Below are positions 48,662-58,242 of a stretch of DNA of 64,000 bases, piece after piece. The DNA is from Actinomycetota bacterium (GTDB lineage: Bacteria; Actinomycetota; Acidimicrobiia; Acidimicrobiales; Aldehydirespiratoraceae): NCBI GenBank assembly GCA_029979265.1, contig JAPOHW010000015.1, positions 1-64,000 on the forward strand. The letters are read 5' to 3'. How positions within the stretch are numbered: the first letter of the stretch is position 1; every line of letters starts with the position of its first letter. The notes beneath the pieces are model-generated. The model made no database searches. It was not told where the DNA came from and saw nothing but the letters and a program-made list of their open reading frames with translations. Position numbers and translations under genes: made by a program.

Positions 48662-50002
48662 GTGGCGCGTGCATCGGTGTCGGCCCCATCGAGACTGGGT
48701 GTCGTCGTGAACGACGACGCCGACAAGCGCAGCTACCACGTCGAGCGCGGCGATGCGCCGCCGATTCCCTCCGGCTGCCCAGTGCACCCGACGTGGAGTC
48801 CCCTTGATCGCGCCTACCTCGACGACCCGTACACGATTGCAACCCAGCTCCGGGATGACCATCCCGTCTTCTACAGCGAACAACTGCAGTACCTGGTCGT
48901 GACCGAGCTGGAGGAAATCGAGCGGATCTTCGTCGACCACGAAACATTCGCCTCGGCCAACGTGCAGGACCCGGTGTTCCCGCTCGGCGCCGCCGCCCAG
49001 GCCGTCTTCGCCGATGCCCCCGACTACAACCCGGTCGCCGTCATGTCGAACCGAGCCGAGCCGGACCACGGCCGGCTCCGGGTCTTCACTCGACAGGGGT
49101 TCTCGAATCGACGGATCCAGACGCTCGAGCCGTACATCCGTCGTCGCAGCCACGAACTGATCGACGCGATGCAGGCAGCAGGTTCGCCCACCGAGTTCGT
49201 CGAGGCGTTTGGCTTTCCGCTCCCGGGCGAGACCGTGTTCCGGTTCATCGGCTTCCCCGAGGCCGATGACGACATGCTCAAGGAGTGGTGCGTCGAACGC
49301 AAGGCGTTCTCGTGGGGGAACCCGACCGGCGAACAGCAGGCCAAGATCGCCGAGGACATGGTGTCGTACTGGCGATATTGCCGCGCGTTCACCGCCGCGA
49401 AACGCAACACCCGTGGCGACGATCTGACCTCTGAACTGATCACGCTGCACGAACAGCACCCGACCGATCTGTCGTATCGGGAGGTCGAGTCCATCGTCTA
49501 CGGACTCTCGTTCGCCGGGCACGAGGCCGTCACTGCACTCATCTGCAACACGTTGCAGTGTCTGCTCCCCCGCCGCGACCAGTGGGACGCCATCTGTTCC
49601 GATCCGGGTCTCGTTCCGAATGCGATCGACGAGGTCCTTCGCTACAACTCGAGCCAGATCTCGTGGCGCCGAGTGACCACCACCGAGACGAAGGTCGGCG
49701 GCTTCGAGGTTCCGAAAGGGACCGGCATCTTCCTCAACTTCGCATCGGCCAATCGCCAGGCCGACATCTGGGACGACCCGGACACGTTCGACATCCGCCG
49801 CCCCAACGCCGGCCGACACATCTCCTTCGGCAAGGGTGTGCATTTCTGTCTGGGCGCCAAGTTCGCCAAGTTCGAGACCGGCTTGATGCTCGAGGTTCTC
49901 GCCGAGCGGCTCCCCACGCTCCAGCTCGTGGAGCAGACGTTCGACTACTTCCCCAACATCACCTTTCGGGGACCAGAGACGCTGCACGTAGCCTGGTCCT
50001 GA
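48662..50002 (+). CDS. Cytochrome P450
   Basis: LSFAGHEAVTALICN (I-helix), HISFGKGVHFCLGAKFAKFE (heme site). Start could be GTG 48707. Confidence 0.94.
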   Translation: MARASVSAPSRLGVVVNDDADKRSYHVERGDAPPIPSGCPVHPTWSPLDRAYLDDPYTIATQLRDDHPVFYSEQLQYLVVTELEEIERIFVDHETFASANVQDPVFPLGAAAQAVFADAPDYNPVAVMSNRAEPDHGRLRVFTRQGFSNRRIQTLEPYIRRRSHELIDAMQAAGSPTEFVEAFGFPLPGETVFRFIGFPEADDDMLKEWCVERKAFSWGNPTGEQQAKIAEDMVSYWRYCRAFTAAKRNTRGDDLTSELITLHEQHPTDLSYREVESIVYGLSFAGHEAVTALICNTLQCLLPRRDQWDAICSDPGLVPNAIDEVLRYNSSQISWRRVTTTETKVGGFEVPKGTGIFLNFASANRQADIWDDPDTFDIRRPNAGRHISFGKGVHFCLGAKFAKFETGLMLEVLAERLPTLQLVEQTFDYFPNITFRGPETLHVAWS

Positions 50003-51423
50003 TGTCGCTCCCTGGTCCCGAAGTCATCGAATCCTTGCGAGCAGCGCTCGACGCGAACGCCGTGCTCGTCGGCGACGATGCCACCTCGTTTCTGATCGAC
50101 CCGCGCAACAAGCCCACCGCCGACGAAGCCGTGGTCGTCCGGCCTGCCGACACCGCCGGTGTCGCTGCGACCGTCGCCATCTGTGCCGAACACCAGGTGG
50201 CCGTCGTTCCCCAGGGCGGCAACACTGGCCTGAGCTACGGCACCCACTCGCCCACCGACCGGCCGTCGATCGTCCTGTCGGTTGCCCGGCTCGATCAGAT
50301 CATCTCGATCGATCCCGATCGCTGGACGATCACCGCCGAGGCCGGTGTCACCATCGAGGCGGTCCAGCGAGCTGCGCACGCCGCTGGCCGCAAGTTCGCC
50401 CCCGACTGGGGTGCTCGCGGCTCTGCGACGGTGGGCGGCGCGATCGCCACCGACGCAGGCGGCAACAACGTCGTCCGGTACGGCAACATGCGCGACAACG
50501 TGATGGGCATCGAGGCGGTGCTCGCCGACGGGTCGGTGTGGGACGGCCGACGGGCGCTGGTGAAGGATTCGTCGGGATATGACCTCAAGCACCTGTTCAT
50601 CGGTGGGGAAGGCACGCTCGGCATCGTGACCTCGGCGGTCTTGAAGCTCGTTCCGGCCACGCCACACGAAACCTCACTGCTTGCGGCGATCACCGGACTC
50701 GGCGCACTTCGGCCGCTGCTCGAACTGGCCCATGTGCACGCTCCCGGCATGATCTCGGCCTTCGAGTTGCTGCCCGACGTCGCGGTCGACCGCGTGGTGG
50801 AGATCTCCGATGCGACAAAACCGCTCGATGCCGGCACCGAGTACTACGTCCTCGTCAAGCTGGCCTCGTCGAAACCGGTCGACGACGACATCGCCGCATT
50901 CCTCGAAGCCGGGGCTGCGGAGGGGCACATCGTCGACGCCGTGGTTGCCGGAACCCCCGAGCAGGAGGCCAACCTGTGGTTCCTGCGTGACCACGCCCCG
51001 CCGACGTCGTGCTTCGTCGAGCACCAGGAACACGGGCTGAAGCTCGACACGGCGGTGCCGGTCGACCGCATTCAGGAGTTCGTCCATTCGGTTCTCGACG
51101 CAGCATCGGAGATCGCCCCGATGGCGCTTGCCTACGGCTTCGGCCATGTCGGAGACGGCAACCTCCACATGATGATCCTCCCGACGAGCGACGACACCGT
51201 CGATCCATGGCTCGCAGTTCGCGACGCCATGTCGGACCGGATCGACGAACTCGTCTTCGGGCTCGACGGCACGCTGTCGGCCGAGCACGGTGTCGGTCTG
51301 CTGCTGCGAGACCGTGTCGGCCCGCAGAAATCAAACCTCGAATGGCAGATGATGCGGGCGGTGAAGGCCGCACTCGACCCGCACGATCTGTTCAACCCGG
51401 GAAAGATGATTCCGGCGAGCTGA
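50002..51423 (+). CDS. FAD-linked oxidase (GlcD/D-lactate dehydrogenase-like)
   Basis: AVVPQGGNTGLSYGTHSPTDRPSIVLSVARLDQI, GSATVGGAIATDAGGNNVVRYGNMRDNVMG, LSAEHGVGLLLRDRV, LDPHDLFNPGKM. Confidence 0.93.
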   Translation: MSLPGPEVIESLRAALDANAVLVGDDATSFLIDPRNKPTADEAVVVRPADTAGVAATVAICAEHQVAVVPQGGNTGLSYGTHSPTDRPSIVLSVARLDQIISIDPDRWTITAEAGVTIEAVQRAAHAAGRKFAPDWGARGSATVGGAIATDAGGNNVVRYGNMRDNVMGIEAVLADGSVWDGRRALVKDSSGYDLKHLFIGGEGTLGIVTSAVLKLVPATPHETSLLAAITGLGALRPLLELAHVHAPGMISAFELLPDVAVDRVVEISDATKPLDAGTEYYVLVKLASSKPVDDDIAAFLEAGAAEGHIVDAVVAGTPEQEANLWFLRDHAPPTSCFVEHQEHGLKLDTAVPVDRIQEFVHSVLDAASEIAPMALAYGFGHVGDGNLHMMILPTSDDTVDPWLAVRDAMSDRIDELVFGLDGTLSAEHGVGLLLRDRVGPQKSNLEWQMMRAVKAALDPHDLFNPGKMIPAS

Positions 51424-51424
51424 C

Positions 51425-53062
51425 TCAGCCGATGTTGGGACGGGCCGCGTCGGGGACATCGGCCTCGTTCCAGTAGCCGATCAGGATGCCGTCGACTGCA
51501 TCCTTGCCTTCGTACCTTGGCACGTCACCGTCGCCGGGTCGCCAGGTCAGCTCGTGACTTCGAGCCCGGTACCACTCGAAGAGCCGTTCGTGGAGTTCGG
51601 CCCGCACCGATGCCAGCCCGGGGTCACCGATCCGATCGGTGAGCTCCGCCGGTTCCTCCCGAAGGTCGTAGAGCAGGTTCGGTCCGGTCTCGCTCAGAAT
51701 GTACTTGTAGTCGGGGGTTCGCAGCATCGTGGCCCGACGACTGGCCCGCGGTCCCGGGGGGAGGTCGTTCACCATCTCCATGAGGCTGAACTCCGACTCG
51801 GTCACTGCGACCTGGTCGTGATCGTCCGCCGCACCGGCCCGATCGTGAAGGAGGGGCTCGAGCGACTGGCCCTCGAGGTGGACGTTCGCGCCGGCATCGC
51901 CGCCGAGGGCATCGACGAACGTCGGTGCAAGGTCGATCATCTCGACAAGGTCGGTGGAGGCCGACCCCCTGGTGGCGTCGGCGCTCGCTCGCGGGTCGGC
52001 CACGATCATCGGGATTCGCACGACCTCTTCGTGGAGCCAGTCCTTTTCCCCCATCCAATGGTCGCCGAGATAGTCCCCGTGATCGGAGGTCAACACGATC
52101 ATCGTGTCGTCGGAACGGCCCAGATCGTCGAGGGCTCGGAACAGTCGGCCGAGATGGTCGTCGAGCTGCCTCACCAGGCCGAGGTAGGCGGGGTAGACGG
52201 TCGTGCGCACCTCGTCACGCGAGAACGTCGACCCGATTCGGCTGCGCTGGAATGCTCGGAGCACCGGATGCTCGGTTTCGAGCTCGGCGTCGCAACGGTT
52301 GGGCGACGGCAGATCGTTGCGATGGACCAGGCGGTGATAGGGCTCGGACACCACGTAGGGCCAATGCGGCTTGATGAACGACAGGTGGATACACCAGCGG
52401 TCGTCGCCTGCATCTCGGATGAAGTCGATCGCCCGGTTGGTCATGTAGGCGGTCTCGGACAGTTCGTCGGGGATGATTGCCGGGTACTGCGACGCCTCGA
52501 GCAGCCACCCCGACATGCGTTCACCGTCGGGGGTCAGGACCGAGTTGGCCGCGGTGTGCCACGGGTTGGGGCCGTCGTAGCCCTGTTCGGCGAGGAACCG
52601 GTTGTAGCCCCGCTCGAACAGCTGCGGCCGCGTGTTGGGGACGAGTCCATCGTCGCGTTCGATCGGCTCGAATCCGCACTGGTTGACGATCGTCGTCCAC
52701 GGGTCGTCGGGGTCGAGTCGCAGCCGATCGAGGCCGCTGCGATCGCGAGCCATGTGGGTCTTGCCGATCAGGACACTTCGTACACCGAGTGGTCGCAGAT
52801 GATCGCCGATCGTGGGCTCGGCGACCGACAGGGGAACGCTGTTGTACCGGGACCCGTGCGACTGGACGTAGCGGCCGGTGTAGGCACTCATGCGTGAGGA
52901 GCCGCAGACCGATCCCTGTGCGAAGGCCCGGTCGAACCGGACGCCACGATCGGCCAACGCATCGATGTTCGGGGTGTCGATCAGCCCGCCGGCGCACGAC
53001 AGGGCGTCGTGGCGAAGCTGGTCGCACATGATGAAGAGGACATTGTGCACCGACGCATCCAC
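51425..53062 (-). CDS. Sulfatase / phosphonate-monoester-hydrolase-like alkaline phosphatase superfamily protein
   Basis: NVLFIMCDQLRHDALSCAGG, GSVCGSSRMSAYTGRYVQSHG (formylglycine-type site), LTSDHGDYLGDHWMGEKDWLHEEVVRIPMIV. Confidence 0.9.
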   Translation of the reverse strand: MDASVHNVLFIMCDQLRHDALSCAGGLIDTPNIDALADRGVRFDRAFAQGSVCGSSRMSAYTGRYVQSHGSRYNSVPLSVAEPTIGDHLRPLGVRSVLIGKTHMARDRSGLDRLRLDPDDPWTTIVNQCGFEPIERDDGLVPNTRPQLFERGYNRFLAEQGYDGPNPWHTAANSVLTPDGERMSGWLLEASQYPAIIPDELSETAYMTNRAIDFIRDAGDDRWCIHLSFIKPHWPYVVSEPYHRLVHRNDLPSPNRCDAELETEHPVLRAFQRSRIGSTFSRDEVRTTVYPAYLGLVRQLDDHLGRLFRALDDLGRSDDTMIVLTSDHGDYLGDHWMGEKDWLHEEVVRIPMIVADPRASADATRGSASTDLVEMIDLAPTFVDALGGDAGANVHLEGQSLEPLLHDRAGAADDHDQVAVTESEFSLMEMVNDLPPGPRASRRATMLRTPDYKYILSETGPNLLYDLREEPAELTDRIGDPGLASVRAELHERLFEWYRARSHELTWRPGDGDVPRYEGKDAVDGILIGYWNEADVPDAARPNIG

Positions 53063-53106
53063 GCCCTGACGGTAACCGTCGAGGACGTGGATGCGTGACG
53101 ACCGAC

Positions 53107-53745
53107 TCAGGCGACGAATCCCTCGAGGGGCGTCGCCTCCGGCACCTCCCAGTGGAGGGGCATCTGGGAGAAGTCGAAGAACGGTGATTCGTCGCCTTCG
53201 TCGATTGCGTCCTGCACCTGGTCGTAGAACCCTTTGCCGGTCTCCTCGGCGAAGGTGATTGCAACCTCTTCAGCAGTATCGGAGCGTGCCGGCCGCTGGC
53301 AGTACTCGGGGAACGATGCCTCCCCGGCGTCACCCTCCTCGTACCCGCGGGCGAACAGTTGCTTGAGCACGCCGAACCCATCGTTGCGAACGAGCATCTC
53401 GCCTCGCGGGTGACCACCGAGGCGCTGCATGTGCTCGATGAACTTCTCGAGATCATGTGTGTCGTAGGCGACGTGCTGCACGGCGTGGTCTCCGTGGCGC
53501 TCGGTGAACTTGGTCACCTGACTGATCTCGGCCCGATCGATGCCCTCGATGAGCGCAACACCGAAGTCGCCGTAGTCGATGCACCAGATCTTCATCGACG
53601 ATCCGGGATCGTCGGGCCGCACGTCGTCGATGCGATTGATCAGCGTGCCCCCCTCGACCTCGATGTGGAACCATGCCCACTTCTCGATCTGGCCCTTGGC
53701 GCAGGCGTAGGTGACGTGGTCGACTTTTTTCAGATGCGAGGCCAT
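53107..53745 (-). CDS. VOC-superfamily / HPPD-like protein
   Basis: VDHVTYACAKGQIEKWAWFHIEVEGG...DHAVQHVAYDTHDLEKFIEHMQRLGG; the second segment resembles the HPPD IQHIA metal region. Confidence 0.7.
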   Translation of the reverse strand: MASHLKKVDHVTYACAKGQIEKWAWFHIEVEGGTLINRIDDVRPDDPGSSMKIWCIDYGDFGVALIEGIDRAEISQVTKFTERHGDHAVQHVAYDTHDLEKFIEHMQRLGGHPRGEMLVRNDGFGVLKQLFARGYEEGDAGEASFPEYCQRPARSDTAEEVAITFAEETGKGFYDQVQDAIDEGDESPFFDFSQMPLHWEVPEATPLEGFVA

Positions 53746-53761
53746 GGCCTGATCACACCAG

Positions 53762-53794
53762 ATTGTTCAGTATAATGCAATCATGTTGAACAGT
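53762..53794. promoter_or_regulatory. Inverted-repeat operator candidate (ATTGTTCAGTATAATGCAATCATGTTGAACAGT) in the VOC/AsnC divergent promoter
   Basis: TGTTCA...TGAACA arms (53764-53769, 53787-53792) with further symmetric matches; embedded TATAAT; AT-rich island. Confidence 0.6.
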
Positions 53795-53837
53795 CTGCTG
53801 GAAAAAGCAATATTCCAAAGTCAGAACGTCTGATTCG

Positions 53838-54311
53838 ATGGCTCGACTGTCGGCACCACATGAACACCTCGACGCAACCGATGTTGCGCTTCTCCAGGCG
53901 GCACGGGCCAATCCCCGGGCAAGCATCGCCCAGCTCGCTCGCGACACCGGCCTGGCTCGCGGCACCGTCTACACCCGCCTCGACCAGCTTCATGCCGATG
54001 GGATCATCGTCGGCTGGGGACCCGAACTCGACAGCCGCGCACTCGGCTTCGATGTCCTGGCCTTCTGCACGCTCCAGATTGCGCAGGGGGCCCACGACGA
54101 GACGATCGCAGCACTGTCCAGCATCGCCGAAATCCCCGAGATCCACACCGTCACCGGTGACGGTGACCTGCTCGTGCGGATCGTCGCCCGCTCCAACGAT
54201 CACCTGCACGAGGTGCTCATGACGGTGACCTCCCTGCCTCCGGTGCGCCACAGCCACACCCAGCTCTCACTGGCAACCCGTCACCACCGACCTGTCGTCG
54301 ACGCACTCTGA
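53838..54311 (+). CDS. Lrp/AsnC-family transcriptional regulator
   Basis: LDATDVALLQAARANPRASIAQLARDTGLARGTVYTRLDQLHADGII HTH and RAM-type C-terminus (IHTVTGDGDLLVRIVARSNDHLHEVL). Confidence 0.93.
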   Translation: MARLSAPHEHLDATDVALLQAARANPRASIAQLARDTGLARGTVYTRLDQLHADGIIVGWGPELDSRALGFDVLAFCTLQIAQGAHDETIAALSSIAEIPEIHTVTGDGDLLVRIVARSNDHLHEVLMTVTSLPPVRHSHTQLSLATRHHRPVVDAL

Positions 54312-54385
54312 ACCCACCGATCCCCTCGAAACCGCACGGGCGACTCGGCCCACCGACCTGCGCCCAGTTGGTCGCCTCGTTCGAA

Positions 54386-55225
54386 TCATCCCCCCTCGAT
54401 TGCGGCGTTGAGTGCCTCCAGCCCGGTCGGGTCGAGTGCGCCGCGCCACGACCAGACGACGACATCGACACCGACATCGAAAAAACCCTGCGCTGTGTCG
54501 AGGAGCTCGGCCGGTTCACCGTCGGTTCCGAGATGCACCGATCGGGTGATCTCGGCCTGATCGCGTCCGACCCTGTCGCAGTGGCCACGGAGCACCTCGT
54601 CGAGCTCCTGCCAATCCGCCGGCTGTTCGGGAAAGGTCATGTCCCACTGGTCTGCGAACCTGGCTGCGGTCCGCAGCGTACGGACCCGTCCCTTTCCACC
54701 GATCACGATCGGTATCCGATCCTGCACCGGTTTCGGTTCACACCACGCCTTTTCGAGTTCGAAGAAGCGACCCGAGAACGACGTCTCCTTGTTGGCCAGG
54801 AGCGACACGATGATCTCCATCCCCTCCTCGAGACGATCGGAACGATCGCGCAACGGTCCGAGGTCGATGCCGTAGGCATCGCTCTCCATGAAGTTCCAGC
54901 CCGCGCCCATGCCGAGTTCGAATCGACCACCGGAGATGATGTCGATCGTGGCGGCCATGTTGGCCGTCACTGCGGGATGGCGATGGTGCATACCGTTGAC
55001 CATCGACCCGATCCGCAGACGTGACGTCGCCTGCGCCAGCGCAGCCAACATCGTCCAGCCCTCGAGGTTCGGCCCGTCGTAGGGCGGCGCCAGCGGGTAG
55101 AAGTGATCCCAGTTCCAGGCCGACTCGAATGCCGGCATCTCGTCGGCCATCTGCCAGAAGTGCAGAAACTCCTGCCAGGTTGCGTGGTGCGGCGGCGTCT
55201 TCAGTGCGTGACGTCCCATCGGCAT
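54386..55225 (-). CDS. LLM-class (probably F420-dependent) oxidoreductase
   Basis: LRIGSMVNGMHHRHPAVTANMAATIDIISGGRFELGMGAGWNFMESDAYGI. Confidence 0.92.
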   Translation of the reverse strand: MPMGRHALKTPPHHATWQEFLHFWQMADEMPAFESAWNWDHFYPLAPPYDGPNLEGWTMLAALAQATSRLRIGSMVNGMHHRHPAVTANMAATIDIISGGRFELGMGAGWNFMESDAYGIDLGPLRDRSDRLEEGMEIIVSLLANKETSFSGRFFELEKAWCEPKPVQDRIPIVIGGKGRVRTLRTAARFADQWDMTFPEQPADWQELDEVLRGHCDRVGRDQAEITRSVHLGTDGEPAELLDTAQGFFDVGVDVVVWSWRGALDPTGLEALNAAIEGG

Positions 55226-55262
55226 GCCCTTTCGTCGGCGTACCGAGACCGTAGTGCTCCGT

Positions 55263-56453
55263 TCAGCCCAGCGACTGACGACGCAGCTCGCGACGTGCGA
55301 TCGCCATCAGGTGGACCTCGTCAGGTCCATCGGCGATGCGAAGCGCCCGCAGGTCGGCGTACATCCGGGCGAGTGGGGTGTCGTCACTCACGCCGGCCGC
55401 CCCGTGCACCTGGATGGCGCGATCGACGACGGTCGTGGCCATCCGCATCACCTGCACCTTGATGATCGACATGTGCGGCGCGGCTGCCTTGTCTCCTTCG
55501 GTGTCCATCAACGCAGCGACCCGCAGGGTCGCAAGGCGACATGCGTCGATGTCGATCCTCGACTCGGCGATCCAGTCCATGACATTTGCTCGTGACGCAA
55601 CCGGAGTACCAAACGTCTCTCGTGACTCGGCTCGTCGACACATGAGCGTGAGCGCTCGCTCGGCGACCCCGATCGTCCGCATGCAGTGCTGCACTCGAGC
55701 TGGGCCGAGACGAGCCTGCCCGATCGCAAAGCCGTCCCCGACGTCGCCGAGGATGGCGTCGTCGCCGACCCGCACATCGGTGAAGCGCAGCTCACAGTGC
55801 CCGGCGTCGTCGGTGTATCCGAACTTGGGGAGGTTGCGCACGACCTCGAGCCCTGGCGCATTGCGTGGCACGAGGAAGACGGTGTGTTTGCGGTGGCGAG
55901 ACGATCCTGCACCTTCTGCTCCCACCGTGTTGGCAACCGTCATGAGGTAGGCGCACTGCGGGTGCAACACCCCGGAGATCCACCATTTCGACCCGTCGAG
56001 CACCCACTCACCGCCCGTGTGGCGGGCGGTCATCGCCATGTTCGATGCATCCGACGAGGCCACGTCCGGCTCGGTCATTGCGAACGCGGAGCGGATCTGC
56101 CCGGCGAGCTGCGGCTCGAGCCAACGGGCCTTCTGCGCAGCGCTTCCGTACCGGATCAACGCGTCCCCGTTGATCGAACTCGGCGCATCGGTATTGGTCG
56201 CCTCCTGGGCCAGACGGGACGTCCCGAGCACTTCGGCGAGCGGTGCGTACTCGAGCGCAGAGAGCCCGGGTCCGTAGTCGGCATCACGCACGTTGAGATT
56301 CCAGAGACCGTCGGCCCGAGCTGCTGCTTTGAGTCCCTCGACGATCGCTCGGTCTGGATCGGCAACGTCGGCCACCGGCTCGACCCGCTCGTTGATGAAC
56401 GCCTCGAGTCGCGCTTGGTACTCAGCCGATCGACGAGTCTGGGTCAGATCCAT
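55263..56453 (-). CDS. Acyl-CoA dehydrogenase
   Basis: AFAMTEPDVASSDASNMAM, DGSKWWISGV, HGAAGVSDDTPLARMYADLRALRIADGPDEVH. Confidence 0.93.
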   Translation of the reverse strand: MDLTQTRRSAEYQARLEAFINERVEPVADVADPDRAIVEGLKAAARADGLWNLNVRDADYGPGLSALEYAPLAEVLGTSRLAQEATNTDAPSSINGDALIRYGSAAQKARWLEPQLAGQIRSAFAMTEPDVASSDASNMAMTARHTGGEWVLDGSKWWISGVLHPQCAYLMTVANTVGAEGAGSSRHRKHTVFLVPRNAPGLEVVRNLPKFGYTDDAGHCELRFTDVRVGDDAILGDVGDGFAIGQARLGPARVQHCMRTIGVAERALTLMCRRAESRETFGTPVASRANVMDWIAESRIDIDACRLATLRVAALMDTEGDKAAAPHMSIIKVQVMRMATTVVDRAIQVHGAAGVSDDTPLARMYADLRALRIADGPDEVHLMAIARRELRRQSLG

Positions 56454-56487
56454 GCCCGGCGAGCCTAGGGCAACGCCTCGTGAGCGC

Positions 56488-57453
56488 TCAGCCCCTGCGA
56501 GCCTTCACTTCATCGATGATCGCGGGGATCACCTCGTGAAGATCGCCGATGACAGCCCAATCGGCCTTGGTCACCATGTTTGCTTCCCGGTCGGTGTTGA
56601 TCGCCAGGATGTGCTTCGAGGCCATTGCGCCGACCCAATGCTGAATTGCGCCCGAGATACCCGACGCAATGTAGATCTCCGGTGCAATACGGGTACCGGT
56701 CTGGCCGACCTGGTCGGAGTGAGGACGCCAACCATTGTTAGTGACCGCACGCGAGCAGCCGACGCGCCCGTTCAGCAGGGCGGCGAGTTCTTCCAGCGGG
56801 GCGAAGCCGTCGGCCGAGCCGACGCCGCGACCACCGCCGCACACGACCGGCGCAGTCGGCAGGGTGACCCCTGCCTCGAGCACCACTCGATCCTTCACCA
56901 TCGTGACGGTGACGGTGTCGTCGAGTTCGGCATCGAACGATTCGGCATCGCCTGCGCCTGCCTCACCGATCTCGGCCGCCACGGCGTGCAGACCACAGGT
57001 GAGCAGCGGTACCTGGGCGTCGAGGGTGATGTCTTCGAGGAGCGAACCGCCCCACTGGACCCGAGTCATCGACCACGAATCACCGGGGGTGACATCGACG
57101 CAATTGGCGACGAACGGCACGTCGAGGCGGGCAGCAGCCTGGGCCATGAACTCGTTGCCGCGGTCAGAACCGCAGGCCAGCACCGCTGCGGGTTCGAGTT
57201 CTTCGACCATCTGGGCGATCACCGCACCATGGGCATCCGGGCCGTAGTCGACGAGAAGATCATGAGTGCAGGTGTGCACGGTCGCCGCGCCGTACTCACC
57301 GGCAGCGGCAACAAGACCGACGTCGTCGCTGCCGATCAGGGCAGCTTCGAGGTCTTCGTCCATCGTTGCCGCGAGCGCCCGACCAAAGGTCAGCGCCTCC
57401 TTGGCCGCCTCGACGAGTACCCCCCGGTCGTGTTCCACGATGACGAGCAGCAT
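56488..57453 (-). CDS. etfA: Electron transfer flavoprotein alpha subunit
   Basis: VVCGGGRGVGSADGFAPLEELAALLNGRVGCSRAVTNNGWRPHSDQVGQTGTRIAPEIYIASGISGAIQHWVGAMASKHILAINTD. Confidence 0.95.
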   Translation of the reverse strand: MLLVIVEHDRGVLVEAAKEALTFGRALAATMDEDLEAALIGSDDVGLVAAAGEYGAATVHTCTHDLLVDYGPDAHGAVIAQMVEELEPAAVLACGSDRGNEFMAQAAARLDVPFVANCVDVTPGDSWSMTRVQWGGSLLEDITLDAQVPLLTCGLHAVAAEIGEAGAGDAESFDAELDDTVTVTMVKDRVVLEAGVTLPTAPVVCGGGRGVGSADGFAPLEELAALLNGRVGCSRAVTNNGWRPHSDQVGQTGTRIAPEIYIASGISGAIQHWVGAMASKHILAINTDREANMVTKADWAVIGDLHEVIPAIIDEVKARRG

Positions 57454-58235
57454 CAGAGCACTCCCAACTCGTCGAGGACGTCGACCACGGCGGCGGCCGC
57501 TTCCGGGCCGGTGCCGAGGATGACCGTCTCCGACACGGCCTCCTCGGGCCGATGGAGCCTGAGACGGGCCTGACCCCCGGGATCGGCGGTTGCCCCGACC
57601 GATCCGATTTCCACCTTCTTGGACGCAAGACGACCCTTCATGGTCGGATAGCGAGGAAGGTTCAGCCCCTCCTTGACCCCGAGCACTGCGGGGCGAGGAA
57701 GCTCGTAGACCTCGAAGCCTCCGTCGATCTCTCGACGGGCGGTGATGGTGTCGTCACCGATCTCGATGCCCTTGATGCCCTGCACGATCGGGCGACCCAG
57801 CGCGTGGGCAACCCTGACACCGACCTGGAAGCCACCGCTGTCGGCCGACTCGTTGCCGAACAGGATCAGGTCGAACGGCTCGGCATCGCCGTCGCTGCCG
57901 TGGGCGGCCTCGGCGTCTCGAATGGCTGCCGTCAACGCAGTGGCGGTCCGTTGCGGGTCCCAGGTGTTGTCGCCGGCATCGACGAGCACGGCGTGATGTG
58001 CACCGACGGAAACCGCATAGCGAAGCTGTTCCTCGGCATCGCTGGTTCCCAGCGTCATGACGGTGACCTCCCCACCGTGCTCCTCGGTCAGCTGCACAGC
58101 GCCTTCCACCGCACATTCCTCGTGCGGCGACGTCGTGAACCCGAGATGGGCCGCGTCGACGTCTTGCTCGTCGGCCGTGACGTTGATCTTTGCCCCGGGC
58201 GCAGGCACCCGCTTGACGCAACAGAGAATCCGCAT
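57453..58235 (-). CDS. etfB: Electron transfer flavoprotein beta subunit
   Basis: MRILCCVKRVPAPGAKINVTADEQ...NPYDECAVEGA-like NTSPHEECAVEGAVQL region, VLGVKEGLNLPRYPTMKGRLASKKVEI. The MRILCCVKRVP and GLNLPRYPTMKGRLASKK motifs are diagnostic. Confidence 0.94.
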   Translation of the reverse strand: MRILCCVKRVPAPGAKINVTADEQDVDAAHLGFTTSPHEECAVEGAVQLTEEHGGEVTVMTLGTSDAEEQLRYAVSVGAHHAVLVDAGDNTWDPQRTATALTAAIRDAEAAHGSDGDAEPFDLILFGNESADSGGFQVGVRVAHALGRPIVQGIKGIEIGDDTITARREIDGGFEVYELPRPAVLGVKEGLNLPRYPTMKGRLASKKVEIGSVGATADPGGQARLRLHRPEEAVSETVILGTGPEAAAAVVDVLDELGVL

Positions 58236-58242
58236 GCGTCGC

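Noticed and set aside
54372-54386. TTCGAATC T-loop lookalike between asnC and the LLM gene, considered as a tRNA
   Set aside because: No acceptor, D-arm or anticodon stem could be built around it by eye.
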